Origin: Lepturacanthus savala
Lineage: Eukaryota; Chordata; Actinopteri; Scombriformes; Trichiuridae
DNA: 64,000 nucleotides
Assembly (NCBI GenBank): GCA_030544235.1
Contig: CM060466.1
Location: 6,687,592-6,751,591, forward strand
Direction of reading: 5' to 3'
The notes beneath the pieces are model-generated. The model made no database searches. It was not told where the DNA came from and saw only the letters and a program-made list of their open reading frames with translations. Shown piece by piece: positions 36,441-49,000 of the stretch. Each line of letters starts with the position of its first letter. Position 1 is the stretch's first letter. Made by a program: the position numbers and the translations under genes.

Positions 36441-37727
36441 TCACTGGATCTGACATTTTTCCAGAGCTTTGCCGGTCTTTCTGTCCGCAGGTTGTGGCCC
36501 CAGCACCTGTCGGAGATCCGTGCTGAAACTCGGCCGTCGCGCCAGTGGGTACAGTGCGCCACATGCGTCATCCCTCGCGGGCGTCTGGCTCTTCCTCCCC
36601 GGCGCACGGCCCGACCGCGTAGCCTGGTACGACCGGAGGGACACTTTCCGGTGCTGAGACGGTCCAGTTTCAGTCGGAAGCCCGCCCCGCTTCGCCAAGG
36701 CCTCGAACACTTTGTCCAGATTAGTGCTGTCCTTTGCGGACGTCTCGAAATACGCGCAGTCGTCGCCGAGCACCTGCAGCACCTCTGCCTGAGAGATCTC
36801 TCTCTCGGACTCCAGGAGGTCCACCTTGTTGGCGCAGACCAGCACGGGGACCTGCGGTTGTGCGCACTGATCCGGCGTGGAGGATTTGCTGAGCTTGGAC
36901 TTGGCGGCCAGGATCTCTGTGCGCAGGGCGCACACCTCTTCGAAAGAGCTCCGGTCATCCACACTGAAAACTAGAAGAAAAATGTCCCCTGCAAAAATAT
37001 GGCACAAAAAACGTATTATATTCTTCTAGAGAAAGAATTCGAACATGTAGAAATCGAACAGATAAAAAAATAACCCAGCATTTTTACGAATGAGCCATTA
37101 CGCACCAGTGAGGATAGACAGACGCCGCTTGGCCGGGAAGTCCCGCTCCCTGGACGCGTCCAGGATGTCAATCTGGTACGTCTCCCCGCGGATGCGAAAG
37201 AGTTTCCTGAGGAAATCCTCGGAGGTGGGCTTGTACTCCTCCACGAATCCGTCCCGGAGGTACCTCCTCAGGATGGAGGTCTTACCGACCCGTGGCGCAC
37301 CGAGAACCACGATGCGCTTGCAGTTCTTGGGCTTGGCGGAGTGCAGCGGCTCTTGCCGGTGCTCTTGGACGATTTGGCGGTGGCGCGTTTGGCCGTGGAG
37401 GACCAGAGCCGCCAGCTGGTCCAGCGGGGACCTTTTGTACGCGTGGCCGCCGCTGGCGGTGGTCAGCTGCCTCACGGCCGCTCCCGAGCGCGTCTTTTTG
37501 TCTTGTTTCCACTGAGACGTGGCCACTTTGAGTATCCCTAACCCCAGTTTAATCCCCGAGGAGCTCAGGTGTTGAGATGCGGTTTTGTACGTCAGTAGGA
37601 CTTTGGAGGAGCCGGCGCACGGTCCGTCTCTGTTTCCATGGAACTGGGGGCCGTCAGACTTGGGGCAGCTGAGGATGGAAGAGCCCTGTGGAGATCCAGC
37701 TCTGCTGGACGTGCTGCCGAGTTCCAT
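36441..37727 (-). CDS. RASD-family (Dexras1/Rhes-like) small GTPase with altered G3 motif
   Basis: Ras-like signalling GTPase of the RASD group. Coding exons are 37106-37727 and 36441-36988 (joined as ACT G|GG GAC ATT), 389 residues. An in-frame ATG at 37754 would add nine residues, but a TATAAAA at 37781-37787 puts the likely start of transcription right beside it, so I prefer 37727. An N-terminal extension of about 140 residues precedes the GTPase domain. G1 is GAPRVGKT, the effector region has PTSEDF, G4 is NKVD and G5 is ETSAK. RASD signatures KNCKRIVVLG, RRLSILTGDIFLLVFSVD and HRKVS are present. The C-terminus has ARRPSFSTDLRQVLGP and ends CQIQ, a CAAX-type prenylation box. The G3 segment reads LDASRERDFPA where RASD1 has LDTSG, so the invariant Gly is Arg. 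The paralogue (rasd1, rasd2 or the fish rasd3) is not resolved. Confidence 0.88.
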
Positions 37728-37780
37728 CTTTATTGGGACGGTGTCGCGTAACAAAATGGGCAGAAACTGTGATCTGAGTG

Positions 37781-37787
37781 TTTTATA
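37781..37787 (-). promoter_or_regulatory. TATA box of the RASD-family gene
   Basis: TATAAAA on the minus strand, about 54 bp upstream of the ATG at 37727 and 27 bp upstream of the alternative ATG at 37754. At the usual 25-30 bp spacing, transcription would begin near 37755, which favours the downstream start codon. Confidence 0.5.
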
Positions 37788-38412
37788 TGCCTGGACAGGC
37801 TTGTGTTTGGCGCTGTGGCTGATGTCAGTTGTCTTTATAGGTTATTTTTTACCACGTGGTTCATGCGCGTCACGCTGAGTGACAGAATACTGATGCGTCA
37901 GTTCTTCAGGATAAGGAAATGTTTTGAGAAAATATTAGATACTGTTTTTAAATGTGTTTTAAATGTTTTATGCTGTTTTTAAATGTGATGTGCGCGGTGA
38001 CCTTGAGTCTCAGAAAGGCGCCTTCAAATAAAATGTATTATTATTATTATTAATGGGAGCTATACAGCTGATAATGAAGGGGAAAAAACAGCATAGACCC
38101 CATAGGGTTAACTTTACGTGTGCGTCCAACTATTATATAATGAGCTCATACCTGCATGTGCCTGATTTATTTGAAATAAATGTAAAATGATTCAATATAT
38201 TTTGTAAAGACTAGTAAACACAGACAGCCCCAAAAGAAAAGTGAAAAATTGACAGACAGAAAGAAAACTAAAAGGAAAGAAAAATTAATGAAAGAAAGAA
38301 AAAAGTAAATACATAAGGAAAGAGGGAAATTGAGAAATAAATAAAGATATAAAGAAAATGAGAAAAAAAAAAGAGAAGAGCAGGTCTGTTGCTATGTGGT
38401 TGTGAGGCGTCC

Positions 38413-38426
38413 GTTACCATGGTTAC
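38413..38426 (+). promoter_or_regulatory. RFX X-box-like motif upstream of mycbpap
   Basis: GTTACCATGGTTAC lies 91 bp upstream of the mycbpap ATG. The X-box consensus is GTNRCC, a 0-3 nt spacer, then RGYAAC. The first half matches fully and the second half (GGTTAC) has one mismatch. X-boxes at this distance are typical of ciliary genes. Confidence 0.5.
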
Positions 38427-38516
38427 GCAAAAGAGGCTGCAGCAGCGACGCTCGACAGAAAAGTTGGAACAGTTTCACTTCTAAAGCTGCGCAGGAGACA
38501 CGTGGACCACGCGGGA

Positions 38517-38813
38517 ATGTCGCAGTTTATGCGGAACTTTAGCTGCGTTTCGGACCGACAGACTCCACGGCCTCAAAACACCGCTTTACCGTGAACAGCT
38601 GGCTGGCTGCGCTAGCTAGCTTAGCACTGCTAGCTGCTAACGCGTCACGAGCTGACACGTGAGACGGTGATGTTGACCTATGCATGTGATGAATAATGAT
38701 AAACTGTGTGAATTTAACGCATTCATGTCTAAAGTGGAGTTTTAATTTCCTTTACAGAGACAAGAATAAACCCACTGAAAGTGTTAAAACCGGTCAAAGC
38801 ATGGGGTATGTAT

Positions 38814-38905
<92 letters not shown>

Positions 38906-39650
38906 TGTGTGTGTGTGTGTATTTGTATTGTGTGTGTTGTGTCTAAATTTAACAAATAGATGTGCAGATTAATTTGAAAAAATATATAAATCTGCACAGA
39001 AATTCTAAACTATTTTAGTTAAATAGAACATTGATTTCCTAATTTAAGTTTTCAGATTACATTTATTTCCATATTTCTTTAATAATTATGAAGAATGTCA
39101 AATTACTTATTTTTGTGGTTGTTTGTGAAATATGGATTTGTGTGTAGCCAACAAATGTGGGTGTGATGTCTTAAATGAGAGCAAGAGATATACTTAATCT
39201 GACCCAAACAATGAATGAATATCATTTAGCTTTTGATACTTTTATTTCACAGACAAGCAGTAAGTGCTGCAGCAATTTGTGTTTTCAAGGGCATCACCCC
39301 TCCTCCTCCGCAAAAAAGCTCTCAACTGCAAATCTGTATCAAGTCTGTGAGGAAAAACATGTAGGATGGGAAGTGAAGTTCTTACAAAAGCCAAGGTTTA
39401 ATAATTGTTGTTGTGGCTATGGAAACTATATTCAAGACCAGTTAGATAAAGAGAAATTAACAGCATCGCAAACCCATGTCAGTATTATAGGGTAATCTCT
39501 GTTTGTCTCTGCATGTGTTGAGTCTCTGTGTGTGTGTGTGTGTGTGTGTGTGTTGGGGGGGGGGACTAAAGTACTTTGTGCACAATCAAGCAGAGCCTCT
39601 TTTCAGTTTCAAAAATGTTCAAATCTGGGGATTTTGGATTCAAATGAATC

Positions 39651-39692
<42 letters not shown>

Positions 39693-39952
39693 CTGTATGC
39701 GTGTGTGTGTGTGTGTGTCCTCTCTTCCTCCAGAGAAAAAGAAGATAAAACATCGGAGGGTTGTGACCAGTCCGGGAACTCAGCCCATAAACACAGGGAT
39801 ATCCGCACTCTGGCCTTTCACCCAGAGGATCTCAATAAAGTAAACCCACTTCCAGCATCCATTTACAGTATTTTAATATTAGTTAGAAAAACACTTAGTG
39901 TCACAAATAAGAGGTGTGTGTGGGTGTGTGTAGCACCAATGTACTAGGGCTG

Positions 39953-40029
<77 letters not shown>

Positions 40030-43000
40030 TTTGACCTTGATATTGCAGGGATAACTATTGGCGCTTTCACAAACTAAAAATGAAAACTAGAAAAGCACGT
40101 TGTGACTCCCACCCAACATTATTGTCCTGTAATAAAACCCAGTCCAGAAACAAATGCAAAAGTTGGGTCCGTGGGGGCAGATGCAAGATGTCATCACCAG
40201 GTGACCCCATGAGGTGGCACCTGTTTGAAGGTCCATTTCCCAAAATGTTCGCAAACAACAAGAAATTCTGAGTAACCCAAAAATCAAGACTTCTTCTGGA
40301 TCATTACAAAAATGTAACCATCTGTTCATGGTACCATTCCCAACATTCACTGAAAATTTGACAAAAATCTGGCCAAAAAAGGACATTTAAAATTACTAAT
40401 TGGGTTAAAGAAAGCAATAGAGCAGCTAGAACAGTTTAAACATGTCATCACTTTAGTGTATAATACAACCTTTAAAACCAGGAAAAGACACGTATGCCAT
40501 ATTGTGATAATACAATATCCAAAATCTAAGACCCAGCCCTACATGGTAGTACCATTTTAAGGATGTGTAACTGTATATGAAAATTTGATTGCAGATTCAT
40601 ATACCAAAGCCACCCAAGGGCCATCAAAAAAATGTGCTCATGGTTCATGTTCGTAAGACGCAGTCAGCGGATGCAGTTGTAAATGCTGTGCGTGGCCACT
40701 CGCTTCATCCAGAGAATCTGGGCCTTGTCTCTCAACCTCTGGACTACACAGGTTCGGTGTATTTGCCCTCATGGACAATAACATGAAGTAGCCTATAGAA
40801 ATGTTTCTGTAAGGAGATCCCTGAGGCTTAATGTTACTATTATTTCTGTGTATGTTCATCTCTCTTCAGGACCCGAAGGGCTTCGCTTTGATGACCAAGG
40901 GATGGTTCTGCCACACAGCATCCTGGGCAGTCTGGAGGACTTTAGAAGTTTCCTGGAGGCCAGAGGAGAGACGGAGGTGAATGGAAGGAAATATATATTT
41001 AACCTACAATATTCAATATTTGTTAATCGTATGCACCTTTTTGTACACATTACCAAACACAGTTGAACCGCTTTTTAACTACTTTTCTCTATTAGTCAAC
41101 CCTGGGGTCTTCTCTCCTCTTGTCGCCATCCAGTTGGTGAAGCGAATACCGAAATCCCAGAGTGACCCTCTACCTGAGGCCCCAGATCGGTCTGAGGCTG
41201 CGGAGAATGGGCGTGGGATCCCTTCAGGCCACAGAAATGTCCAGACTAACGCCCTGCAGCACTGGAACACACATATGAGGCAGCGCAGACGGCAGCAGAA
41301 CCTCTTATCTGGTAAGCTGATTAGAGAATAAAGCACCAGAAAAAAAAAGATATGATTTGGAACAGTATTGCTGTGTATCCTTTATACAGTAGATTAATGT
41401 GGAGTGATAGAGCATCTTCAGTAAACTCACTTAGCTGCATTTTTTACTAACATAAAAAATGAGACCTAAGCATCAAAGAATTAGAAGGAAAAACCCCTTA
41501 AAATATAGCTGCAAACAGCAATAAAGGGCCAGTGAATGAGGCCTAAGCTGCCATGGCAACACAATGATGTTAAGAGATGGCCATAAACACCCACGAGAAG
41601 TTTCATGTTGATACACTAAAGTTTGGCTAAAATATAAGGCCACTCCCTGTTTTCACCATCAAATTCGATTCGCTCTGACGGCTGAAAGCTTTGAGAGACA
41701 ATAAAATCGCGATAATTACGTGTGACTGGCTCTAAACATCATCTGTGTCGAGTTTGGAGGGGATGGGCCAAAATATGTGATCAGTGATATGTGTTTGCTG
41801 ATTTTGATATAATCCAATATGGTGGCCAAATACTTAAATATGGGCGAGGACCATCAATGTGACGAACCACAATATGATTAGGCATTGGGGTTTTGTTCCT
41901 AACCCAAACACAGCCAAAACACATTTTTGCCCCCTTAAGGTCAAAGGTCACCCGATTTCTTGAGCATCTAACTGATGGGGTCTGAAGTACATGTACTAAG
42001 TTCAGTATTAAGTTCCAGGGTTACATCTCGAAATGTACCTCCAACTTTGACCTGTTGCTGGCACTAGAGAGTATGAGGTGTCAACATGAAACTTGGTGAC
42101 ATTAATCAAGGGACTGTCCCCAATCAGTTTAACAAATTACACATTTTAACCAGATGATTTTATGGGCTGCCATAGATATCTATTGCAGAAAAATATGAAA
42201 ATGTACAAACACTATGGGACTTCACAGCTTGGCCCCATTTAACATGCCTTGTGCACGCCTAGTCCCAAATTAGGTTTGTCATGTAAAATTAAAAATATAT
42301 TTGCTCATTTTAAGAAACCATATATCTCTCCCTCTCTCTCTACTATACTATATCTCCCTCTCTCTATTAAGGCATGCTCCACAGGCCTGTGGAGACCTTG
42401 CTGATGAACCAAGCTAACCACTTCAGAGAAATCCAGGAACAAAGGACGTTTCTAAACCAAGTCATGCCACTCATCCACCCTGGATATGTATAACACCGTT
42501 TTTTGGCCGGCTTTACTCACCTCTTAAAATATCTTAACTTTCCCTTCAGTTCTCCAGTACCTGAAAACGAAAAAGAATCTTCATTTATGTGTCTTTTCTT
42601 CTGTTTCTCAGGGTTACCGTGTGGGCAGTGAGTTTTGGAGCCTGCCCCAGCGCTACGGAGATGAAATGAGCGGCATCACGGCCACTCTGTCTCAGAGGGA
42701 GCAGGGCAGATGGGAACCTGTCACACATGTCGGACAGCCGAGCAGCATACGCCGCGAATCAGGTACATACAGACCCCATTCCCTCTGGTTGTGCATTCTT
42801 CTGAAACTATTAAGCTCTTATAGCAATTATGCTATAATGCTATATGAACTTTTGAATCCTCCAGGAATCACTTGTTCTGAGAACCTGCGTCCGGCCTCTC
42901 GGTCTTGGGAGCAGAGCGTGTACCTGCGGCAGCAACAGCAGGAGTTTGGAGCAGTTCTACACGACATGGACATCAAAAAGCCGGTAACACAACCGTATCT

Positions 43001-46000
43001 AACAAGATCGTGAACGAGATATAAACTCTGAATGTTTCTGTAGATTAGTAATGCTTTAAATGAATAATATTAGTCCTTATTTGTTGTTTTAAACTCGTAT
43101 CATTTCCTGTTGAGTTAAAGTAGAAGGTTGAAAGCTAGAAATTGTCCAGGTCATTATGCAAATATCGGCCAATAAGGATCCAATAATTACCATAGATAAT
43201 ATATTAGCATTATTCCACCAGAGATTATTTATTTAATTTTTTTTCAACTGTAAAATTATCCCATTGAATACATGTAGTCACTTCTTTAATATAAATTGAA
43301 AGAATCCTTATAATAAAAAATAACATTTTATATAACTTCAAAGGTCCAGTATCTGGGTTATATTGATAAGTATAGCCTTCTTATATTACCTTTGATAAAT
43401 TATAATTATGTATTTTATTTTACAAAACAAGTTGTTACGACTAATAGGTCTGACATAAACATAGCAAATGCATGCAAGAAAAAACATTCATTTATCTTCA
43501 TCAGGCATTTTCTGATCACCTCATATGTAGTATCTATGTTAACATGACAAAGTTGGAGATGTTCTTTCTTTTAGGCTCATTGTTTGATGCAACATGATGA
43601 ATTCAGATCCGTAATGTTGTGACACCACAATCCAAATCAGACTCTACAAGAACCTATTTCCATGTGTGCAGCACAGATCCTGATTGCGCATCTTTTGTTT
43701 CAACACAAACAGCGTGGTTATTGGACCGCGCGTGGTGCCAACACGCAGCCCACTGAGGCTGCTCACACACCCTCAGGACACGCTGTATCTGCCTCACAAA
43801 CAGCCTGATCATCCAGCCTTGAGCACACTGTTCTGGGTTTTCTGTGCAAGGAACAAACTGCAGTACATAGACAAGGCAGACAAGCAAACACACACACCCA
43901 CACACACATGCAGCCACATGTAAAAAAAAAAACAAAAAACAAACACACACAAAACTGTTCACACAGTATGAGATCATTTATTTTATTTAAGCACGATTAG
44001 ATAGAAGGTACAGTTATGAAATCTGGAGCATGTCCATTCATAGAGTAGCACTGCTGAAATCTGTGGGGTAGCAAAGGCCAAGAAAAGGTTCCGAACCAGC
44101 CTCGCTGCTCTCTCTGCATTACAATGACTCTATCAGTTGGGGCAGGTGGTGGTTTCTGGGGTGACAACAAACACGAATGTGCACTTCTTTGCACAACCAG
44201 TTCCCATTAAATCTCATTAACACACAGAGTAACAGGTGCTGATTATGGGAAGATTAATTCGAATAAAAAAAAAAAAAAAAATCTGGTCTCACTTTGCATC
44301 GCTCCCCGCTATCTGTCTTTGTATCTACCTCTTTCGCTTTCACAAACACATCGGTACCGGTGACATAAGAGAAAATGGCAGCGGTGTGCTCTGTAGTGCC
44401 CCCGGCTAATGTGAAGCTGAGGTTATTTGGGGTTTGAACTATCTCCTGACAAAGACACAGACAGAGACAGATTGTCCTGTCAGCAGTAGAATAGCCCAGT
44501 GCTTTGTGACACATGCACGGGGGCAAAAGGGAGATAATAGGGACAGAGAGCGGTTGTTAAGTAAGATACGTAATAAGAGAGCAAGAGAAGGTGGTGAGAA
44601 AAAAACTGAACCTCCAGTGTGAGTTAAACATGTAGAGAAGTTTAAATTACCGGGAGGAGAAGAGAGCAATAGACTGGATTTGCATACATTTCATAATAAA
44701 GTCGATAATAATAACAGTGGTGGATACTATTTAACTACATTTACTCAAGTACTGAGTATTAATGAGTATTTCCACTACTTTATACTTGGACTCCACTACA
44801 TCTCAGAGGGAGATATTGTACTTTCTACTCCACTACATTTGTTTAACAGCTTTGTTTACTTTTTAGATGAAGATTTTAATGTTTTACATGCAACTAATAG
44901 AGTTTAAAATGCACTTTAAAACACATGCTATCAACAAGTTTTGTATCACTAAAATAGCATTAGAAGAGGACTTGCTGTCTTTCCTAGTCATTAACCAACT
45001 GAAAGACAATAAGATGAATATATATGTTAATTTTAGACATGAGGCCTATTGAAAAATATGTGCATTGTAGCCTAATTAATGTAAGTAATCAACTCAGTAA
45101 TTTTCAGGGTGATATCTAAAGGTTAAAAATAATATAATAATTATAATAATATAATATGCATATAAATGGGATTTTTTTTTTCAAGACTGATTCTTTGGGG
45201 CTTTTTTCCCACACTGAGGACATGTTGTGGTAGAGGTGCCAAATATCTTAGGTGCCAAGTATCTAAAATTGGTTCCACATCTAATAAACTAAGCCATTAA
45301 AATGCTCTCACATGTATTAAGTGATTGAAAACAAGTCCGTATAATCAGTCCTTTTACTTCTGATAAGTATTTTGCTGATAAAAGACTGAACTTTACGTGA
45401 CATTTTCAATTCAGCGCTTTTACTTGTAATTAAGTGTATTTTTGGATGATAGTATTTCTACTATTACTCAAGTAAAGGACTGAATATTAGCTCCACTGAT
45501 TGTGTTTAGCACACAATCAGTGGAGCTGGCAGAGGTTGTAGGACAGTGTACTTGCACCTGAACAAGCTTTAATTCGGCCAATTACAACCGGACAGTGTGT
45601 TCCGTAACACCACGTACTGTTATATCCATGATTTCATTAGACACACATTGACATAATAATTTCGTCCTGTCTGGCTGTACTTTCTGTTTGCGAGTGGACA
45701 GGACATGCTTATCTATTTATGTTGGAACGAAAAGGACTTCGGGCATTACAATAGCAGGAACTACATTGTTAAATGGCCGTTCAAACCTGATGCCTTCTTT
45801 CAAAATCGCTGATCTGTGCCACTTTGACTACAGGACATCAATGGACTGGAGGTGATTGGCTCGGGAAAACCATTCACTTCTGTCACCGTGTGTCCCTTAG
45901 TGGATAAGGAAGGAGAGAAGGAGCACACAGAGGAAGAGAAGGAAGACCTGTAAGAAACAACACTGTGCTCTACCTTAATGATTTATTAGATACTATTTAC

Positions 46001-49000
46001 TTATAATAACTTTTTTATGTCAAAATTAGGCAGACAAATACCTATTTCAAGGAAAGTGAAAAAATGCTTTTTTTGAGTACACAGTTTGTGTATCCTTTGC
46101 AGCCGTTAACCTCATATAATCTGTCAAATTAATTTATTCATTCATTGAACTCATTAACCCATTTAAGCCTATGACCTGCTAAGTGAATGTCTGTCATTTT
46201 ATACTTAACCCATTAAAGCCCAGATTGTTTTTGCATATAAATGTATTAGTTGAGTCACTAACAATCATGTTATGTATCTATTTTTTCACATATTATACTC
46301 TTTTCTTTGCAGAAACTAGCATTTTAATGGCTATTATAGTGGCCACTTGCACAAATTTGCACTCTTTTTTGGTGGGGTTATTCTAGAGATTTGAATTATT
46401 AAATAGGTATATACATGTAAGAGTTGAAAATCATAGTAATCTAAATAAAATGAGGGTTTGTCTTCTCCATGTTCTCGGGAGGAAAGGGCAGGAAGTTGAT
46501 GACGTCACATCACAGGAATCATTTGGGAACTTAAATTATTTGCTTAAAATCTTCTAGTCTAAGTCTAAGTTGTCTACTATTATGTTATTGGAAAAAAAGA
46601 TGTTTAAGTAAAATTATGATTTTTTTTATTTTAAGTATAATAGACTCATAGGCTTCAATGGGCTAAGTAAGGAGAAGCCATGAGATTTATGTCATTCAAA
46701 CTAATACAATTAAAAGCCACTGTAGGATGTAAATAAATGAAGCCTGGCAAAAAAATCAGTTTCTTTGTTTTAGCAGCGTTGATATTAGAAACCCGCTAAA
46801 GACTCATTGAGTGGCTGTCTAACCCATGGACTGATTGTAGTTTCACTGTCTTCCACAGTGATCCACTGGCACAGTATGATGACACTCAGTCAAAGGCTCT
46901 GCTCATTCCTGCCTTGAGATTCTGCAGTCAGCTCGCTAGCTGGACTGGAAACTCTCTCTGTAATCAGGTACAGAATTTTTGCATGGCGGATTGTTTTGGG
47001 TATATGTTTCACACCATGACTGCTCACACAGCCAAACAATAACAGTCACAGCCTGGCGAAGATATGATATATGGAGTCACTTCTTATAACACGTTTTTAC
47101 TGCCCTTTTTGTAAGTGATGTCAGCTTTTGATGTTTTTTTTTTTGCAGTTTTTGACACTTTAGTCTTGCATTGCTTTGAATTGTCTGAATCTCATTGATC
47201 AGGGAGAGGTGGGAATCAGCGCCACAATAATCTTCGAGGCCCTGGCTGGAGAAAGAACCTCATCTGACCTGGAGCTGCGTAACGAGGGCAGCGCGGCCAT
47301 CTTCTACAACTGGCAGCAGGTTCCGTTGCCACGTCGCTTCCCTGACCTGCGGTCACAAACAAAGAGTCAGCACTTCTACTTCGACTCCTCCTCCGGTACA
47401 CATAAACACAATCAGACACCTGCTGCCGCTGCGCTTATGTCACACACCGTTTGTCCCGTGTGTCAGCACAAACATATCTTTCAGCGAGGGCTCAACCCGT
47501 CCCTTCTCCTTTTCCGTCCTGCCTCTACCTCTCATGCAGGTGCGATCCTGCCAGGTGACACCAAGCGTGTGGAGTTCATATTCAAGTCAGAGGGACCAGG
47601 CGTCAAAACTGAACTATGGCAGCTCAACACCCACCCTGTGCTGCTGCAGGGAGCCTCCATGCGGGTCATGCTGAGGGGGTTGTCTCTGTACCAGGATAAA
47701 ACCGCAGACCAGCGAATATTCATAGAGGTGGTGTTGGGTTAAACTGGTTCACACAGACACGACACTAAGGTTTTCATAAACATAAACTATTATATATGGG
47801 TGTCTTTTTTCTGTCTGTTTCTCATGTGTTTGCACAAGCAGACGAAGCTGGAAAACATAGTGAGGGTAAAACTGTGCAGGTCGATTGTGGATGAGATGCT
47901 GCGGGGGATGCACACTCCAGAGAGACCCTCTTCTCCTGCAGAGCTCTACGTCACTGAGGAGCAGATGTTTCAAAGCAAAAACCCCACGGTAAATCATGCC
48001 TGAATTTTTGTCAGGAAGGTTGTGTTTATTTTTTTTTGCACGAAACCCGAGCAGGGCCTACGGAGAATTATCAGACATTTTTGTTGTTTGTTGTTGTTCA
48101 TATTCGGCTGAATCTTAATCACCTCTATCAGTGTGAAATGACCCAGGAACGCACCCATTCATCCTGTTGAATGATGGTGTGATGATGTGATGAACAGCCT
48201 ATTATGGCTGCATCCACCAACCTGGATTTTATCTTTGTCCTCACTCATTTTTGACTCCACAATTATATTATTGCCATCATAATTATGGTTGTTCATTATT
48301 TAAAAAAACAACAAAAAAATCACAACTGATAATATATTTAACCAATTACTGTTGCCTCTACACTGCACAAAAGTATGTTGTCATGGCAACACAATAGCAA
48401 CCCAGCTGGGTTAATTGTGGCTGGTTAGATTGATCTGTCACCTGGGCTAATTCCCCATAGATATGAGAGGGAAGGATTGGAGAGTGTAACCGAACAATGA
48501 AGGTAGAGTATGCAGGATTTCTCTAAAAGACAGTAAACAACCTCCTACTGCAATAATCCATCCTAATCATCACTTACATGGTGGTGGTGATGTGTTTATC
48601 TACAGAGACCCTCTGCCTATATTTTCTAAAAGTCTCATTAGTTTTGTGTGCTTCGAGACATCCCTGTCATCTGTTTTGTTTTACTCTCACTGATCTCATA
48701 GTGACACAGTTTTAGACTTATTAATGACTGTTATGTTTCATCACAGACATGTAAAACGTTTTGTTTTTACCTGACATGTTTCGACAGTAAACCTCCATCA
48801 AATAAATATTCTGATTCCGATAAAGCAAAACAGTCATTAGTAATACTACAAAGGAAGACAATGAACCTCATACAGGAACAGTTTGTGACTATCTGAGGAA
48901 CATAGGGGAACATTTAGCAGCTAAAGAGACCAAAACAGAGCTAATGGAGACTGAATTTTGGAGCTAGATTCCAAATGATGTTGACCTTATATAGGACTAG

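Larger units (their letters stand above)
42984..45833 (+). other. Large intron 9 of mycbpap
   Basis: No exon was recognised. Open minus-strand frames at 43654-43977 and 44254-44526 have low-complexity Cys/Val or Phe runs from CA and A tracts. The interval holds an A17 tract at 44264-44280, the repeat at 44715-45498 and the hairpin at 45489-45527. Confidence 0.5.

Noticed and set aside
36425..37515. Arg-rich 179-codon and plus-strand 141- and 160-codon frames over the RASD gene
   Set aside because: Other-frame shadows of GC-rich RASD exons that carry the real G1, G4 and G5 motifs.
38819..38903. Possible CRISPR or tandem gene array from regular repeats
   Set aside because: This is a simple CT microsatellite in a vertebrate intron.
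39175..39495. 106-codon plus-strand frame as an extra mycbpap exon
   Set aside because: Exons 2 and 3 already join in phase without it, and it does not resemble MYCBPAP. It could be an alternative exon, but nothing supports that.
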